A DNA stretch of 64,000 nt, taken from the NCBI RefSeq assembly GCF_016864555.1, contig NZ_CP044011.1, forward strand, positions 480,501-544,500, given 5' to 3'. Each line of letters opens with the position of its first letter. Position 1 is the stretch's first letter. Source of the DNA: Sinorhizobium sp. BG8. Its GTDB lineage: Bacteria > Pseudomonadota > Alphaproteobacteria > Rhizobiales > Rhizobiaceae. Under the pieces are notes generated by a model, which was not told where the DNA came from, searched no databases, and worked only from the letters and a program-made list of their open reading frames with translations. Positions 8,240-17,971 of this stretch are shown here, one piece after another. Made by a program: the position numbers and the translations under genes.

Positions 8240-8809
8240 CTATTCCTCATCCTGTGGCCGGCGGCGACGGCTGCCGGGTCCTTCTTCGTCATCGTCTTCG
8301 AGGCCCGCCGCGATCGGATCGATCAACAGCTTGCCGCCTTCGAGATCGATCTCGATCACGGCCGCTTCGGAAAAGGGGATGAGTACGGGGCGTTTTCCGG
8401 GTCCCTTCAGCTCGAGCAGGTCGCCTGCGCCGAAATCAAAGATCCCGGTCACCGTACCATGACTGCGCCCCGTCACGTCGACGGCTTCGAGGCCTTCCAG
8501 GTCGGCATAGAAGAACTCGTCGTCGTCCAGCTCCTCGTCCGGCAGGTTGTCGCGCTCGATGAAGAGATCGAGACCGTTGAGGGCCTCGGCGGTCGTCCTG
8601 TCGTTGATGCCGCGAAACCGCACCACGACCATGTTTTTCGCTTCCCGAATCTCGAGCACTTCGAAGACCCGGCCGTCTTCGCTGTGGAGATTGCCGTAGT
8701 CGCCGAGCGAAACGGGATCAATCGTGAAGGATTTCACGCGAACTTCGCCGCGCAAACCTTGTGCGCCGCCGATCGTCCCCATGAGGACGGGATTCTCGAG
8801 TTTGGTCAT
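8240..8809 (-). CDS. rimM: 16S rRNA processing/ribosome maturation factor RimM
   Basis: A 189-residue assembly factor for the 30S head that binds ribosomal protein S19. The N-terminal RimM domain starts with [15 protein letters not shown] (11-25), and the C-terminal PRC-barrel contains [12 protein letters not shown] and [17 protein letters not shown]. The last 15 residues are acidic and then basic, a lineage-specific tail. It lies between rpsP and trmD, with a hairpin terminator in the gap after rpsP. Confidence 0.95.
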   Translation of the reverse strand: MTKLENPVLMGTIGGAQGLRGEVRVKSFTIDPVSLGDYGNLHSEDGRVFEVLEIREAKNMVVVRFRGINDRTTAEALNGLDLFIERDNLPDEELDDDEFFYADLEGLEAVDVTGRSHGTVTGIFDFGAGDLLELKGPGKRPVLIPFSEAAVIEIDLEGGKLLIDPIAAGLEDDDEEGPGSRRRRPQDEE

Positions 8810-8837
8810 CTCATGACGTTCCGGAATTTCCTCAAAC

Positions 8838-8867
8838 GAAAACGGGCGGCATCGAAAACGCCGCCCG
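8838..8867 (-). terminator. Partial terminator between rpsP and rimM
   Basis: On the minus strand CGGGCGGC (8867-8860) pairs with GCCGCCCG (8850-8843), followed by TTTTCGTTTG. An intrinsic terminator inside the operon would make rpsP mRNA more abundant than rimM-trmD, as needed for a ribosomal protein compared with an enzyme. Confidence 0.75.
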
Positions 8868-8892
8868 CTTAGAACCGGTCCGTCCGCCGAAC

Positions 8893-9258
8893 TTATTCGG
8901 CGGCAGCGGCAGCAGCGGCGTCTTCTTCCTTCTGCTTCTTCTCGGCGATACGCTCAAGAGCCTTCTTGCCGGGCTTGCCCTTTTCCGGGTTGTTGCGAGT
9001 GTCACGCTTTGCAATGCCGGCTTCGTTCAGGAAGCGAAGAACGCGATCGGTCGGCAGCGCGCCCTTGGCGAGCCACTCGGAGATGCGCTCGGCGTTCAGC
9101 TCGACGCGCTTTGCATCGTCCTTGGCGAGCATCGGGTTCCAGGAGCCGACCTTCTCGAGGAAGCGGCCGTCGCGCGGCGAACGGGCATCGGCAACAACGA
9201 TCTGGTAGTACGGGCGCTTCTTGGAACCACCACGGGCAAGACGGATCTTCAGGGACAT
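8893..9258 (-). CDS. rpsP: 30S ribosomal protein S16
   Basis: A 121-residue small-subunit protein. The N-terminal motif [20 protein letters not shown] and [20 protein letters not shown] are diagnostic. Residues from about 95 are a Lys- then Ala-rich tail beyond the 82-residue E. coli protein. It is followed by rimM and trmD after a partial terminator, and preceded by chorismate mutase 36 bases upstream. Confidence 0.97.
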   Translation of the reverse strand: MSLKIRLARGGSKKRPYYQIVVADARSPRDGRFLEKVGSWNPMLAKDDAKRVELNAERISEWLAKGALPTDRVLRFLNEAGIAKRDTRNNPEKGKPGKKALERIAEKKQKEEDAAAAAAAE

Positions 9259-9294
9259 TTCATTTCTCCTTCGGGATATAACTGACCGCTTCTT

Positions 9295-9615
9295 TCAAAC
9301 GGTATGCTGGTTCGTGCCGCTGAAATCGGCGGCAATTGCTTCATGATGCCGGATCACCTCGCGGATGATGAAGTTCAGGAACTTCTCCGCGAAATCCGGA
9401 TCCAGATTGGCATCATTCGCCAACCGGCGAAGGCGTTCGATCTGGTATTCCTCGCGCGTCGGGTCCGCCGGCGGCAATTCATGGGTTGCTTTCAGAACAC
9501 CGACCGCCTGGGTACAGCGGAAGCGCTCTGCCAGCATGTGAACGAGCGCTGCATCGATGTTGTCGATCGACTGGCGATAAGCCGCCAGTTGCTTTCGGAC
9601 CTCTGGATCGATCAT
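9295..9615 (-). CDS. Chorismate mutase, AroQ class
   Basis: A 106-residue all-helical enzyme converting chorismate to prephenate for Phe and Tyr synthesis. Helix 1 is YRQSIDNIDAALVHMLAERF, with the conserved Arg and the LAERF end; RTxEVGxxK-like residues appear as CTQAVGVLK, and PTREEYQIERLRRL carries further active-site positions. I use the ATG at 9615 (GAGG 12 bases upstream, a little far); a GTG at 9633 would add six residues and overlap the ffh stop. The gene sits between ffh and rpsP, a placement typical of rhizobia. Confidence 0.9.
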   Translation of the reverse strand: MIDPEVRKQLAAYRQSIDNIDAALVHMLAERFRCTQAVGVLKATHELPPADPTREEYQIERLRRLANDANLDPDFAEKFLNFIIREVIRHHEAIAADFSGTNQHTV

Positions 9616-9629
9616 GCTACGCTTTGTCC

Positions 9630-11204
9630 TCACTTCTTCTTCGGCAGGCCGGGAAGCCCCGGGAACCCGCCGCCAAGTCCCGGCAGCTTCGCTCCGCCAA
9701 GGCCGGGCAAACCGCCGCCGCCTAGGCCAGGCATGCCACCCGGCTTTCCGAGACCCGCGGCTTCAGCCTGCTTCTGCAGGGCTTCGAGCTGCTTGGGGTC
9801 GAGTTTCGACAGATCGGGCATGCCTCCCATTCCGCCGCCGAGGCCGCCAAGCCCCATCTTGCCGGCGAGACCGCCCATCATCTGCTTCATCAGGCCGCCT
9901 TTGCCCTTGCCGCCCATCATCTTCATCATGTCGGCCATCTGCCGATGCATCTTGAGAAGCTTGTTGATGTCTGCGGCATCGGTGCCTGAACCGGCGGCGA
10001 TACGCTTCTTGCGTGAATGCTTGAGCAGGTCGGGGTTGGCGCGCTCGGCCTTCGTCATCGACGAGATGATGGCGATCTGGCGACCGAACATCTTGTCGTC
10101 GAGGCCGGCAGCGGCCATCTTGTCCTTCATTCCCGACATGCCGGGCATAAGGCCCATGATGCCGCCCATGCCGCCCATCTTCTGCATCTGGCGCAGCTGG
10201 TCGGCGAGGTCGTTGAGGTCGAACTTGCCCTTGGCCATCTTGGCGGCCATAGCGGCCGCCTTTTCGGCGTCGATGTTCTCTGCTGCCTTCTCGACGAGCG
10301 AGACGATGTCGCCCATGCCGAGGATGCGGTCGGCGACGCGGCGGGGATGGAATTCCTCCAGCTCGCCCATCCTTTCGCCAACGCCGATCAGCTTGATCGG
10401 CTTGCCGGTGACGGCGCGCATCGAGAGCGCCGCACCGCCGCGGCCGTCGCCGTCCATACGGGTCAGCACGAGGCCTGTGATGCCGACGCGATCGTCGAAG
10501 TTGCGAGCGAGATTGACGGCATCCTGACCGGTCAGCGCGTCGGCGACGAGCAGGATCTCATGCGGATTGGACTTCCGCTTGATCTCCGCCATCTCGATCA
10601 TCAGCGGCTCGTCGATGTGGGTGCGGCCGGCGGTATCGAGGATGACGACATCATGCCCGCCAAGCTTGGCGGCCTGTACGGCGCGCGCGGCGATATCGGT
10701 GGGGGACTGTCCGGCAATAATCGGCAGCGTGTCGACGCCCGTCTGGACCCCGAGTTGGCGGAGCTGTTCCTGTGCTGCGGGCCTGCGCGTATCGAGCGAG
10801 GCCATCAGGACCTTCTTCTTGTCGCGCGTCGTCAGCCGGCTGGCGATCTTGCCCGTGGTGGTCGTCTTACCCGAACCCTGCAGACCGACCATCATGACGA
10901 CGACCGGCGCGGGCGCATTGAGGTCGATCGACACACCCTCCGACCCGAGCATGGCGATAAGTTCATCATGCACGATCTTCACGACCATCTGGCCGGGCTT
11001 GATCGACTTCAGGATTTCGGCACCAACCGCCTTTTCCCGTACCGCTTCGGTAAAGGAGCGGACGACTTCCAGCGCAACGTCAGCTTCCAGCAATGCGCGA
11101 CGGACCTCGCGCAACGCCGCCGAGACGTCTGCCTCGGAGAGCGCACCGCGGCCTGTCAGGCCATTCAAAATGGCGCCAAGGCGGTCCTGAAGTGTTTCGA
11201 ACAT
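9630..11204 (-). CDS. ffh: Signal recognition particle protein Ffh
   Basis: The 524-residue SRP54 GTPase, which with 4.5S RNA brings nascent membrane proteins to FtsY. N domain about 1-95; GTPase G domain with GLQGSGKTTT (107-116), DTRRPAAQEQL (138-148), a DTAGR switch and LTRMDGDGRGG; methionine-rich M domain after about 300. The last 90 residues form an unusually long Gly/Met/Pro-rich tail ending LPGLPKKK. The start is the ATG at 11204 with GGAAG upstream; a longer in-frame reading lacks SRP homology. Its partner ftsY is at 14955-16550. Confidence 0.96.
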   Translation of the reverse strand: MFETLQDRLGAILNGLTGRGALSEADVSAALREVRRALLEADVALEVVRSFTEAVREKAVGAEILKSIKPGQMVVKIVHDELIAMLGSEGVSIDLNAPAPVVVMMVGLQGSGKTTTTGKIASRLTTRDKKKVLMASLDTRRPAAQEQLRQLGVQTGVDTLPIIAGQSPTDIAARAVQAAKLGGHDVVILDTAGRTHIDEPLMIEMAEIKRKSNPHEILLVADALTGQDAVNLARNFDDRVGITGLVLTRMDGDGRGGAALSMRAVTGKPIKLIGVGERMGELEEFHPRRVADRILGMGDIVSLVEKAAENIDAEKAAAMAAKMAKGKFDLNDLADQLRQMQKMGGMGGIMGLMPGMSGMKDKMAAAGLDDKMFGRQIAIISSMTKAERANPDLLKHSRKKRIAAGSGTDAADINKLLKMHRQMADMMKMMGGKGKGGLMKQMMGGLAGKMGLGGLGGGMGGMPDLSKLDPKQLEALQKQAEAAGLGKPGGMPGLGGGGLPGLGGAKLPGLGGGFPGLPGLPKKK

Positions 11205-11570
11205 TGCTTCTTCCTTTTTGTTTCCGCGTTGAGCGAAAACGTCGGTGCACCAGCGACAAAAAACAAGACGCAAAGTCAAAAAGCACCCGAGGGCGCATCG
11301 CGCTGTCGGGTGTTGACCTCCGGGATCTCTTTATACCTTCTCGGGTCCCGGTCGGCGGCTTCAAGTTCTGTTACTTGTCGCAGATGGGCGGCATAAACAG
11401 GAAACCGGCCGGAAAGTCAAGAACGGCGGGCATTTTCGTCATCTGCGGCCTGCAGCTCTTATGATATCCCCGCCCGCCCGCGCCGGTACTGGCCATATGC
11501 CACCGAAATTCCTACTTCTGGCCTTAGGGCTGCGGCGGCTCTGGAAGAGGCAGGAAAGCAGTCGGATCAG
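11205..11570. other. Divergent region upstream of ffh and the hydrolase gene
   Basis: About 365 bases without a gene. It contains the ffh promoter and leader on the minus strand, including the terminator-like hairpin listed separately, and the promoter of the metallo-hydrolase on the plus strand. I see no further conserved element. Confidence 0.4.
11278..11312 (-). terminator. Terminator-like hairpin in the ffh leader
   Basis: On the minus strand CACCCGA-CA-GCGC-GAT-GCGC-CC-TCGGGTG folds into a two-part stem followed by C and TTTTT. No gene upstream on this strand needs a terminator, so it may be an attenuator in a long ffh leader, about 75 bases before the start codon. Confidence 0.55.
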
Positions 11571-12689
11571 ATGGCACGGAGAAAAGTGAACAATCCCTAC
11601 TACGAAGGGCCGGTCAGCGACCACTTCGACGGGACACACTTCTTCAATCCGGGTGGCGTGAAGCCGGCCGGGTTTCGTGATCTCATGCGCTGGCAGTTCG
11701 GCGGCGGCAGGTCGGCCTGGCCAAGGCACCGCGCGAGCCCCTTCGTCGCCGCAAGACCGGAAGGACGAATTGACGGAAGCGATCTCCGGGTCACCATGGT
11801 CGGGCATGCAACCCTGCTGATCCAGGTCGCCGGGCTCAACATCCTGACGGATCCCGTTTGGTCGGAGCGCGTGAGCCCCTTCTCCTTCGCCGGACCGAAG
11901 CGGATCAACGCACCCGGCATTGACTTTGCCGACCTGCCCGACATCGATCTCGTGCTCGTCACCCACAACCACTACGACCATATGGATCTCGCCACCCTTG
12001 GGAGACTTTCGGCCGAGCACGCGCCGATGATCATCACGCCGCTCGGCAATGACCGGATCATCCGGCGCGCCATTCCGGCCGCGGACGTCACCGCCACGGA
12101 CTGGGGTAACACGACCGAAATCTCGCAGGACGTCTTCGTCCATACCGAGCCTTGCCACCACTGGTCTGCCCGCGGGACACGCGACCGTCGCATGGCGCTG
12201 TGGGCCGCCTTCGTCATATCGACACCGGCCGGTAAGATCTACCATATCGGCGATACGGGCTTCCATGAGGGACACAACTATCGCGCCGTCAGTGCCAGAC
12301 ACGGGCCGTTTCGTCTGGCCAACCTTCCTTTCGGGGCCTATGAGCCCCGCTGGTTCATGAGCGGCCAGCATCAGAATCCGGCAGAGGCGGTCGAGGGCAT
12401 GCGCCTCTGCGGGGCGGATCATGTTGCGGGCCATCACTGGGGAACGTTCCAGCTGACGGACGAGGCAATCGACGAACCGGTTGCGGCGCTGAATGAGGCC
12501 CTCGAGACTGCGGAAATCGACAGGGCGCGCTTTCGTCCGCTGCAGCCCGGGGAAGTGTTCGATGTGCCGGACGTCCAGTGGTACTCGACGGGTAGCCAGG
12601 CACCGGCGATGCACTCCGGAGAAGGACCTCCGGCCGAGACGCCTGCGCATGAAGGCTCGGAGGAAGATGGGGCCGCCGCCCACTGGTAA
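11571..12689 (+). CDS. Metallo-beta-lactamase-fold hydrolase (NAPE-PLD/UlaG-like)
   Basis: A 372-residue protein with the zinc motif HNHYDH at 132-137 and the preceding strand [13 protein letters not shown]. Further metal ligands are expected in TEPCHHWS (about 190), HIGDTGF (about 228) and GHHWGTF near residue 290. VGHATLLIQ (77-85) is typical of the NAPE-PLD/UlaG branch of the superfamily. Proteins of this type include phospholipase D-like enzymes and sugar lactonases; the substrate here is unknown. It has no signal peptide. It is followed 70 bases later by dapF on the same strand, which gives no functional clue. Confidence 0.82.
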   Translation: MARRKVNNPYYEGPVSDHFDGTHFFNPGGVKPAGFRDLMRWQFGGGRSAWPRHRASPFVAARPEGRIDGSDLRVTMVGHATLLIQVAGLNILTDPVWSERVSPFSFAGPKRINAPGIDFADLPDIDLVLVTHNHYDHMDLATLGRLSAEHAPMIITPLGNDRIIRRAIPAADVTATDWGNTTEISQDVFVHTEPCHHWSARGTRDRRMALWAAFVISTPAGKIYHIGDTGFHEGHNYRAVSARHGPFRLANLPFGAYEPRWFMSGQHQNPAEAVEGMRLCGADHVAGHHWGTFQLTDEAIDEPVAALNEALETAEIDRARFRPLQPGEVFDVPDVQWYSTGSQAPAMHSGEGPPAETPAHEGSEEDGAAAHW

Positions 12690-12760
12690 TTCCCGGGCAT
12701 TTCCGCCATATACATCGCAAGTGGGCGGGACCGCCCCCGCTACCCTATCCGGATTGCCAG

Positions 12761-13668
12761 ATGACTACCGAAGTTCAGTTCGCCCGCATGAACGGGCTGG
12801 GGAATAAGATCCTCGTCGTGGATATGCGCGGCCGCGTGGATGCGGTGACGCCTGCCGCCGCGATCGCGCTTAACGCGGATCCGGCCACCCAGTTCGACCA
12901 GATCATGGCGATCCATGATCCGAAGGCCGAGGGAACGGACGCCTGGATCGACATTCTGAACTCCGACGGATCCAAGGCGCAGGCTTGTGGCAACGGCACC
13001 CGATGCGTCGTGCAGGCGCTCGCCGCTGACACCGGGAGAAAGGTCTTCACCTTCCAGACCGTTGCGGGAATTCTCAATGCCGAGGAACATGCCGACGGCA
13101 CGATTTCGGTCGACATGGGCACGCCGCTTTTCGATTGGGACAAGATTCCGCTTGCTGAGGAATTCGCCGACACCAGGCGGATCGAGCTTCAGATCGGACC
13201 GATCGACAACCCCATTCTGCATTCGCCGTCCGTTGCCTCGATGGGAAATCCCCATGCGATCTTCTGGGTCGACCGGGACGTGATGTCCTACGACCTCGGC
13301 CGCTTCGGCCCGCTTCTCGAAAATCACCCGATGTTCCCCGAGCGTGCCAACATCACGCTCGCCCAGGTGACTTCGCGTTCCTCGATGACGACGCGGACCT
13401 GGGAGCGCGGGCTGGATTGACGCTCGCATGCGGGTCGGCAGCCTGTGCCGCCGCCGTGAGCGCGGCGCGCACAGGGCGCACAGGGCGCACAGTCACCGTC
13501 AACGTCGCCTCCGCCCTTCCCCCCGGCGTGCTGACCATCGAGTGGCGGCAGTCCGATGACCACGTCGTCATGACCGGCCCCGCAGAGTGGGAATGGTCCG
13601 GCACGGTCGATCCCGCGACCGGACGCTTTCTTCGCGATGCCGGCGACGACGGAGCGCGCGCACTTTGA
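12761..13668 (+). CDS. dapF: Diaminopimelate epimerase (one-base frameshift in this sequence)
   Basis: Converts LL- to meso-diaminopimelate for lysine and peptidoglycan. The first catalytic Cys is C76 in ACGNGTRC; the second is in [13 protein letters not shown]. As given, the frame breaks at the GGG run 13409-13411, turning the expected [13 protein letters not shown] into a premature end, so the second Cys lies in another frame (13417-13668). One extra G restores a 302-residue protein of normal family length. Because dapF is normally essential, a sequencing error is the likely explanation. The TGA stop overlaps the TTG start of mtaB. Confidence 0.88.
13467..13492 (+). repeat. 9-bp tandem repeat inside dapF
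   Basis: GCGCACAGG occurs almost three times in a row (13467-13475, 13476-13484, 13485-13492), in frame, encoding a short Arg-Thr-Gly run in a loop region near the C-terminus. It could vary in copy number without breaking the gene. Confidence 0.7.
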
Positions 13669-14942
13669 GCGGCGTCGAGGTCATAACCTTCGGCTGCCGC
13701 CTCAATACCTACGAATCGGAAGTGATGCGAAGCGAGGCTGAGAAGGCGGGCTTGAACAACGCCGTTCTCGTCAACACCTGCGCGGTCACCAGTGAGGCCG
13801 TGCGCCAGGCGCGCCAGGCGATCCGCCGGGCACGGCGCGACAATCCGCATGCCCGGATAATCGTCACCGGCTGTGCGGCCCAGACGGAAAAGCATGCGTT
13901 CGCCGAGATGGCTGAGGTCGATGCAGTCCTCGGCAACGAGGAAAAGCTGAAGAGCGCCTCCTATCGTTCTCTTCCGGATTTCGGTGTCGCGGCGGAAGAA
14001 AAGCTCAGGGTCAACGACATCATGAGCGTGACCGAGACGGCACCGCAGATGGTGAAACTGATCGACGGGCACGTTCGGGCGTTCATCCAGGTGCAGAATG
14101 GCTGCGATCATCGCTGCACCTTCTGCATCATCCCGTATGGCCGCGGCAATTCCCGGTCCGTGCCGATGGGCGCGGTCGTCGATCAGGCGCGCCGGCTGGC
14201 GGAGAGCGGCTATCGGGAGATCGTGCTCACCGGCGTTGACGCGACCAGCTACGGCGCCGACCTTCCGGGCCACCCGACTTTGGGCCTGCTGGCGAAGGCG
14301 CTTCTGAAGCAGGTGCCGGAAATCCAGCGGCTGCGCCTTTCCTCCATCGACAGTATCGAGGCGGACCGCCATCTCTGGGGCCTGATCGCCGAAGAGCCGC
14401 GTTTCATGCCTCACCTGCATCTGTCGCTGCAGCACGGCGACGACCTGATCCTCAAGCGGATGAAGCGCCGCCATGGGCGTACCGATGCGATAGCATTTTG
14501 TCGTAAGGTGCGGCACCTCAGGCCGGACGTGAGCTTCGGTGCCGACATGATCGCCGGGTTCCCGACGGAAACAGAGGAAATGTTCGCCAATGCGGCGAGC
14601 CTTGCGGAGGAGTGCGGCATTGCGCATCTGCACGTTTTCCCCTACAGCCCGCGGCCGGGCACGCCGGCCGCACGCATGCCGCAGGTGGATCGCGCATTGG
14701 TCAAGGATCGTGCGTCACGGCTGCGCCGGATCGGCCAGCGCCTGCATCTCGACCACTTGGAGCGGATGGCCGGCAGCCAACAGACCATACTCGTCGAGAA
14801 CAACGGCCTTGCGCATACGGAAAACTTCACGCTTGTCGACGCGACCGGGCTGAACCCGCGCGACCTTGTGCCGGTCGTCATCACCGGCCACAATGGCAAG
14901 CACCTGACCATGCGGGCCGAGCCCGCCTCGCTTCGCAACTAG
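13665..14942 (+). CDS. mtaB: tRNA t6A37 methylthiotransferase MtaB
   Basis: A 425-residue radical-SAM enzyme that adds a methylthio group to t6A37 in tRNAs reading ANN codons. The N-terminal UPF0004 domain carries the three cluster cysteines C11, C39 and C70. The radical-SAM cluster is C147-x3-C151-x2-C154 in [18 protein letters not shown]-like C-terminal region ends the protein. I place the start at TTG 13665, because the protein then begins a few residues before the conserved [14 protein letters not shown]; this start overlaps the dapF stop, implying coupling. Upstream in-frame codons lie inside dapF and lack homology. Confidence 0.92.
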   Translation: MSGVEVITFGCRLNTYESEVMRSEAEKAGLNNAVLVNTCAVTSEAVRQARQAIRRARRDNPHARIIVTGCAAQTEKHAFAEMAEVDAVLGNEEKLKSASYRSLPDFGVAAEEKLRVNDIMSVTETAPQMVKLIDGHVRAFIQVQNGCDHRCTFCIIPYGRGNSRSVPMGAVVDQARRLAESGYREIVLTGVDATSYGADLPGHPTLGLLAKALLKQVPEIQRLRLSSIDSIEADRHLWGLIAEEPRFMPHLHLSLQHGDDLILKRMKRRHGRTDAIAFCRKVRHLRPDVSFGADMIAGFPTETEEMFANAASLAEECGIAHLHVFPYSPRPGTPAARMPQVDRALVKDRASRLRRIGQRLHLDHLERMAGSQQTILVENNGLAHTENFTLVDATGLNPRDLVPVVITGHNGKHLTMRAEPASLRN

Positions 14943-14954
14943 CGGAATTCATTT

Positions 14955-16550
14955 ATGGCCCTCGGCTTCATCAAGAAGATCTTCACGTTCGGCAAGGACA
15001 CCGCAGCCGCGAGCGACGACCGGCACGTACCGGATGTGGCGGATACGACGACGGAACCTCTAGTCGATGCAGTCGGGGCGCTCCCGCCTGAAGAAGCGGC
15101 AGCGCTTGTCGAACGGGACGAACTCCTCGACGAGGCGGAAGCCATCAATCCTGACCCCGAGAGACTGTCGGCCGATGTCGAGGTCGATATCTATCCGCTG
15201 CCGCATGATCATCACCTCGCGCCTGCAGAAGAGCGGTTGGCCGGCGAGGCAGATGTCGAAGGAGCGGACAAGTCCGTTCCGGTGAAACCGGAGGAGCTTT
15301 CCGAGGACCTTTCCGATGAGGAATCCCCGGAGGACATGACCTCCCTGCGTGAGCCTCCTTATGACGTAACCGAGCTGCATGTGCAGGAGTCCGAGGCGAA
15401 GGAGAGCCTTTCTCAGGTCGACGACGGCGCGAGCGATGCCTCCCTCGGTGAGAGTGGATCCGAAACCGTCGACGACGCGCCCGTGGAGAGCGCCGCGGTT
15501 ACGGAGATCGAGGAAGAGCAGGCGGACGCAGCCGAAGCCGTGGCGCAACCGGAGACGCCCGTTGCACTCCCCAAGGGTTTCAGCACCGCAACCGATCGCC
15601 CCGTCGAGAGCGCGCCGGCGCCGGTCGTAAAGCGAAGCTGGTTCCAGCGCCTGCGCGACGGTCTTTCGCGGACGTCCTCCCACCTCACCGGGCAGATCGC
15701 CAGCCTTTTCACGAAGCGCAAGCTCGACGACGCGACCCTGCAGGACCTCGAGGATCTGCTCATCCAGGCGGATCTCGGTGTCGAGACCGCTCTGCGGATC
15801 ACCGATACTCTCGCATCCGAACGCTACGGCAAGGACGTGACCGGCGGAGATGTCTCCCGCATCATGGCGGGCGAAATAACGAAGGTTCTCGAGCCGGTTG
15901 CCAAGCCGCTCGAACTTGATCTCTCGCACAAGCCGCACGTCATCCTTGTCGTCGGGGTCAACGGAACCGGCAAGACGACGACGATAGGCAAGCTCGCAGC
16001 CAAGCTCTCCGGAGCCGGGCTGAAGGTCATGATGGCCGCAGGCGACACCTTCCGCGCCGCGGCAATCGAGCAGCTGAAGATCTGGGCGGAGCGGACGGGT
16101 TCGGACATCGTCTCCTCCAAGCTCGGCGCGGACGCCGCGGGGCTGGCCTACGAGGCCTATGAGCAGGCCAAGCTCAAGAAGAGCGACGTGCTGATCATCG
16201 ACACCGCCGGCCGCCTCCAGAACAAGTCGGAGCTGATGGCGGAGCTGGAGAAGATCGTCCGTGTGCTCGGAAAGCTCGATCCGGACGCGCCCCATACGGT
16301 GCTCCAGACGCTGGACGCGACGACCGGCCAGAACGCGATGAACCAGGTCGAGATTTTTCGCAATGTCGCGGGAGTAAGCGGCCTTATCATGACAAAATTG
16401 GACGGTACGGCACGCGGCGGCATCCTGGTGGCGATCGCCGCCAAACACAAGTTGCCGGTTTACTTCATCGGTGTCGGCGAAGGCATCGATGATCTGGAGC
16501 CCTTCGAGGCCAAGGATTTCGCGCAGGCGATCGCAGGAGTTGAGGAATGA
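14955..16550 (+). CDS. ftsY: Signal recognition particle receptor FtsY
   Basis: A 531-residue SRP receptor GTPase that docks SRP-ribosome complexes at the membrane. Residues 1-225 form a long acidic A region (rich in Glu, Asp, Ala, Val) after a basic amphipathic start [10 protein letters not shown] suited to membrane contact. The N domain runs about 226-320 and the G domain has GVNGTGKT (334-341), DTFRAAA (364-370), DTAGR (416-420) and TKLDG (480-484). It follows mtaB by 12 bases and overlaps yciB by four (ATGA). Confidence 0.96.
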   Translation: MALGFIKKIFTFGKDTAAASDDRHVPDVADTTTEPLVDAVGALPPEEAAALVERDELLDEAEAINPDPERLSADVEVDIYPLPHDHHLAPAEERLAGEADVEGADKSVPVKPEELSEDLSDEESPEDMTSLREPPYDVTELHVQESEAKESLSQVDDGASDASLGESGSETVDDAPVESAAVTEIEEEQADAAEAVAQPETPVALPKGFSTATDRPVESAPAPVVKRSWFQRLRDGLSRTSSHLTGQIASLFTKRKLDDATLQDLEDLLIQADLGVETALRITDTLASERYGKDVTGGDVSRIMAGEITKVLEPVAKPLELDLSHKPHVILVVGVNGTGKTTTIGKLAAKLSGAGLKVMMAAGDTFRAAAIEQLKIWAERTGSDIVSSKLGADAAGLAYEAYEQAKLKKSDVLIIDTAGRLQNKSELMAELEKIVRVLGKLDPDAPHTVLQTLDATTGQNAMNQVEIFRNVAGVSGLIMTKLDGTARGGILVAIAAKHKLPVYFIGVGEGIDDLEPFEAKDFAQAIAGVEE

Positions 16551-17197
16551 GCACGCAGTTGCTTGAGAAGGAAGGAAATGCCGGCCCACCGATCAGCCCC
16601 TTGCTGAAACTGGTGCTCGAGCTCGGTCCGCTGGTCGTCTTCTTCTTTGCCAATTCGCGTGGCGAATGGCTGGCGGCCAAACTCCCGATGCTGGGGGAAC
16701 TCGGCGGTCCGATCTTCATTGCCACCGGCCTCTTCATGGCGGCGACCGCTGCAGCACTCCTCGTGTCCTGGCTTCTGACGCGGACCCTGCCCATGATGCC
16801 GCTGATTTCCGGCATCGTCGTCTTCATATTCGGCGCGCTGACGCTCTGGCTCCAGAACGATACCTTCATCAAGATGAAGCCGACGATCGTCAACACGCTC
16901 TTCGGAGTGATCCTGCTCGGCGGGCTCTTTTTCGGAAAGTCCCTGCTCGGCTACGTCTTCAATGCCGCCTTCAACCTGACGGCCGAGGGGTGGCGCAAGC
17001 TGACGCTGCGCTGGGGCGTGTTCTTTATTTTCCTCGCCATTCTCAACGAAATCGTCTGGCGCGGCTTTTCGACCGATTTCTGGGTGGCCTTCAAGGTCTG
17101 GGGCACGATGCCGATCACCATTCTCTTCACGCTGCTGCAGATGCCGCTGATCATGAAGTATTCGGTCGAGACACCGGAGGAAGGCAAGACCCCGTAA
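16547..17197 (+). CDS. yciB: Inner membrane septation protein A (YciB/IspZ family)
   Basis: A 216-residue integral membrane protein with about five to six hydrophobic helices. Diagnostic stretches are [17 protein letters not shown] near residue 20, [18 protein letters not shown] near 106 and [20 protein letters not shown] near 167. Homologues affect cell-envelope integrity and septation in Shigella and E. coli; the molecular role is unresolved. The start overlaps the ftsY stop by four bases, as in many rhizobia, so it is translated with ftsY. Confidence 0.92.
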   Translation: MSTQLLEKEGNAGPPISPLLKLVLELGPLVVFFFANSRGEWLAAKLPMLGELGGPIFIATGLFMAATAAALLVSWLLTRTLPMMPLISGIVVFIFGALTLWLQNDTFIKMKPTIVNTLFGVILLGGLFFGKSLLGYVFNAAFNLTAEGWRKLTLRWGVFFIFLAILNEIVWRGFSTDFWVAFKVWGTMPITILFTLLQMPLIMKYSVETPEEGKTP

Positions 17198-17207
17198 CGC
17201 CCGCGGC

Positions 17208-17813
17208 TCAGGTGCCGGAAGCGGCAACAGCCTTTTCGATTGCCGGGAAGAGACCTTCTTTCAGGCTCTTCTCGTCGAAGGGGCCGACCTTCTTGTAGAG
17301 GATCGTGCCGTCCGGTCCGACAAGGTAGGACTCCGGAATTCCGTAGACGCCCCAGTCGATCGCCATCTTGCCGTTGGGATCGAGACCGACGGCGGCGAAG
17401 GGATTGCCAAGCTCCCCGAGGAAACGCAGGGCATTCTCGTTTCCGTCCTTGTAGTTCACACCGACCACAGTCAATCGCGGGTCTTTTGAAAGCTCGAGAA
17501 TGAGCGGGTGCTCCTGGCGGCAGGGCACGCACCAGGACGCCCAGAAGTTGACGAGCGTGAGCTTGCCCTTGACCGCAGCTGCATTCAACGCCGGGAGCGG
17601 CTCGCCGTTGCGCGTCGCACCGGCCAGTGGATCAAGCTCCCTGAAAGGCGCCTTCGTGCCGATCAGGGCAGAGGGAATTTCAGAAACGTCACGACCGGAC
17701 CGGAGCTGCCCCCAGAAGATCACCGCCAGCGCGGCGAACACGATCAATGGCAGCAAGGCGAGCAGGAAACGCAGCCTGCCCCCGCCTGTCCGCTGTTCTG
17801 CTGGAAGACTCAC
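17208..17813 (-). CDS. ccmG: Periplasmic thiol:disulfide interchange protein CcmG/DsbE
   Basis: A 201-residue membrane-anchored thioredoxin. One N-terminal helix (about 14-35) is followed by a periplasmic domain with WCVPC (C95, C98) and the family insert GVNYKDGNENALRFLGELGNPF; GIPESYLVGPDG holds the cis-proline. It reduces the apocytochrome c CXXCH cysteines, or its partner CcmH, before haem attachment. The GTG start at 17813 overlaps the ccmD stop. Last gene of the ccmABCDG operon here; ccmE, ccmF and ccmH are elsewhere. Confidence 0.95.
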   Translation of the reverse strand: MSLPAEQRTGGGRLRFLLALLPLIVFAALAVIFWGQLRSGRDVSEIPSALIGTKAPFRELDPLAGATRNGEPLPALNAAAVKGKLTLVNFWASWCVPCRQEHPLILELSKDPRLTVVGVNYKDGNENALRFLGELGNPFAAVGLDPNGKMAIDWGVYGIPESYLVGPDGTILYKKVGPFDEKSLKEGLFPAIEKAVAASGT

Positions 17814-17971
17814 TTGGCTTCTCCCGCGGAGCGCCGCCTTATGCCGGCGTCTTCGAGGACCTTCAGATCCTTCTTGCGCCCGACACCATCGATCGCCACC
17901 CAAAGGACAAGACCTGAGACGATGACGAGGGCAGCTCCGTAGGACGCAGCGACATAGAAGAAATGACTCAC
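17810..17971 (-). CDS. ccmD: Heme exporter protein CcmD
   Basis: A 53-residue single-helix membrane protein: SHFFYVAASYGAALVIVSGL forms the transmembrane start, followed by a basic cytoplasmic tail (GRKKDLKVLEDAGIRRRS). CcmD stabilises release of haem-loaded CcmE from the CcmABC complex. The GTG start at 17971 overlaps the ccmC stop and its stop overlaps the ccmG start, so the three are translationally coupled. Confidence 0.9.
   Translation of the reverse strand: MSHFFYVAASYGAALVIVSGLVLWVAIDGVGRKKDLKVLEDAGIRRRSAGEAK

Noticed and set aside
13467-13492. Tandem repeat in dapF as the start of a CRISPR or regulatory array
   Set aside because: Units are nine bases, contiguous and coding; there are no spacers.
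13417-13668. A separate 83-residue protein after dapF
   Set aside because: Its sequence is the expected C-terminal third of DapF including the second catalytic Cys; a one-base loss explains the split.
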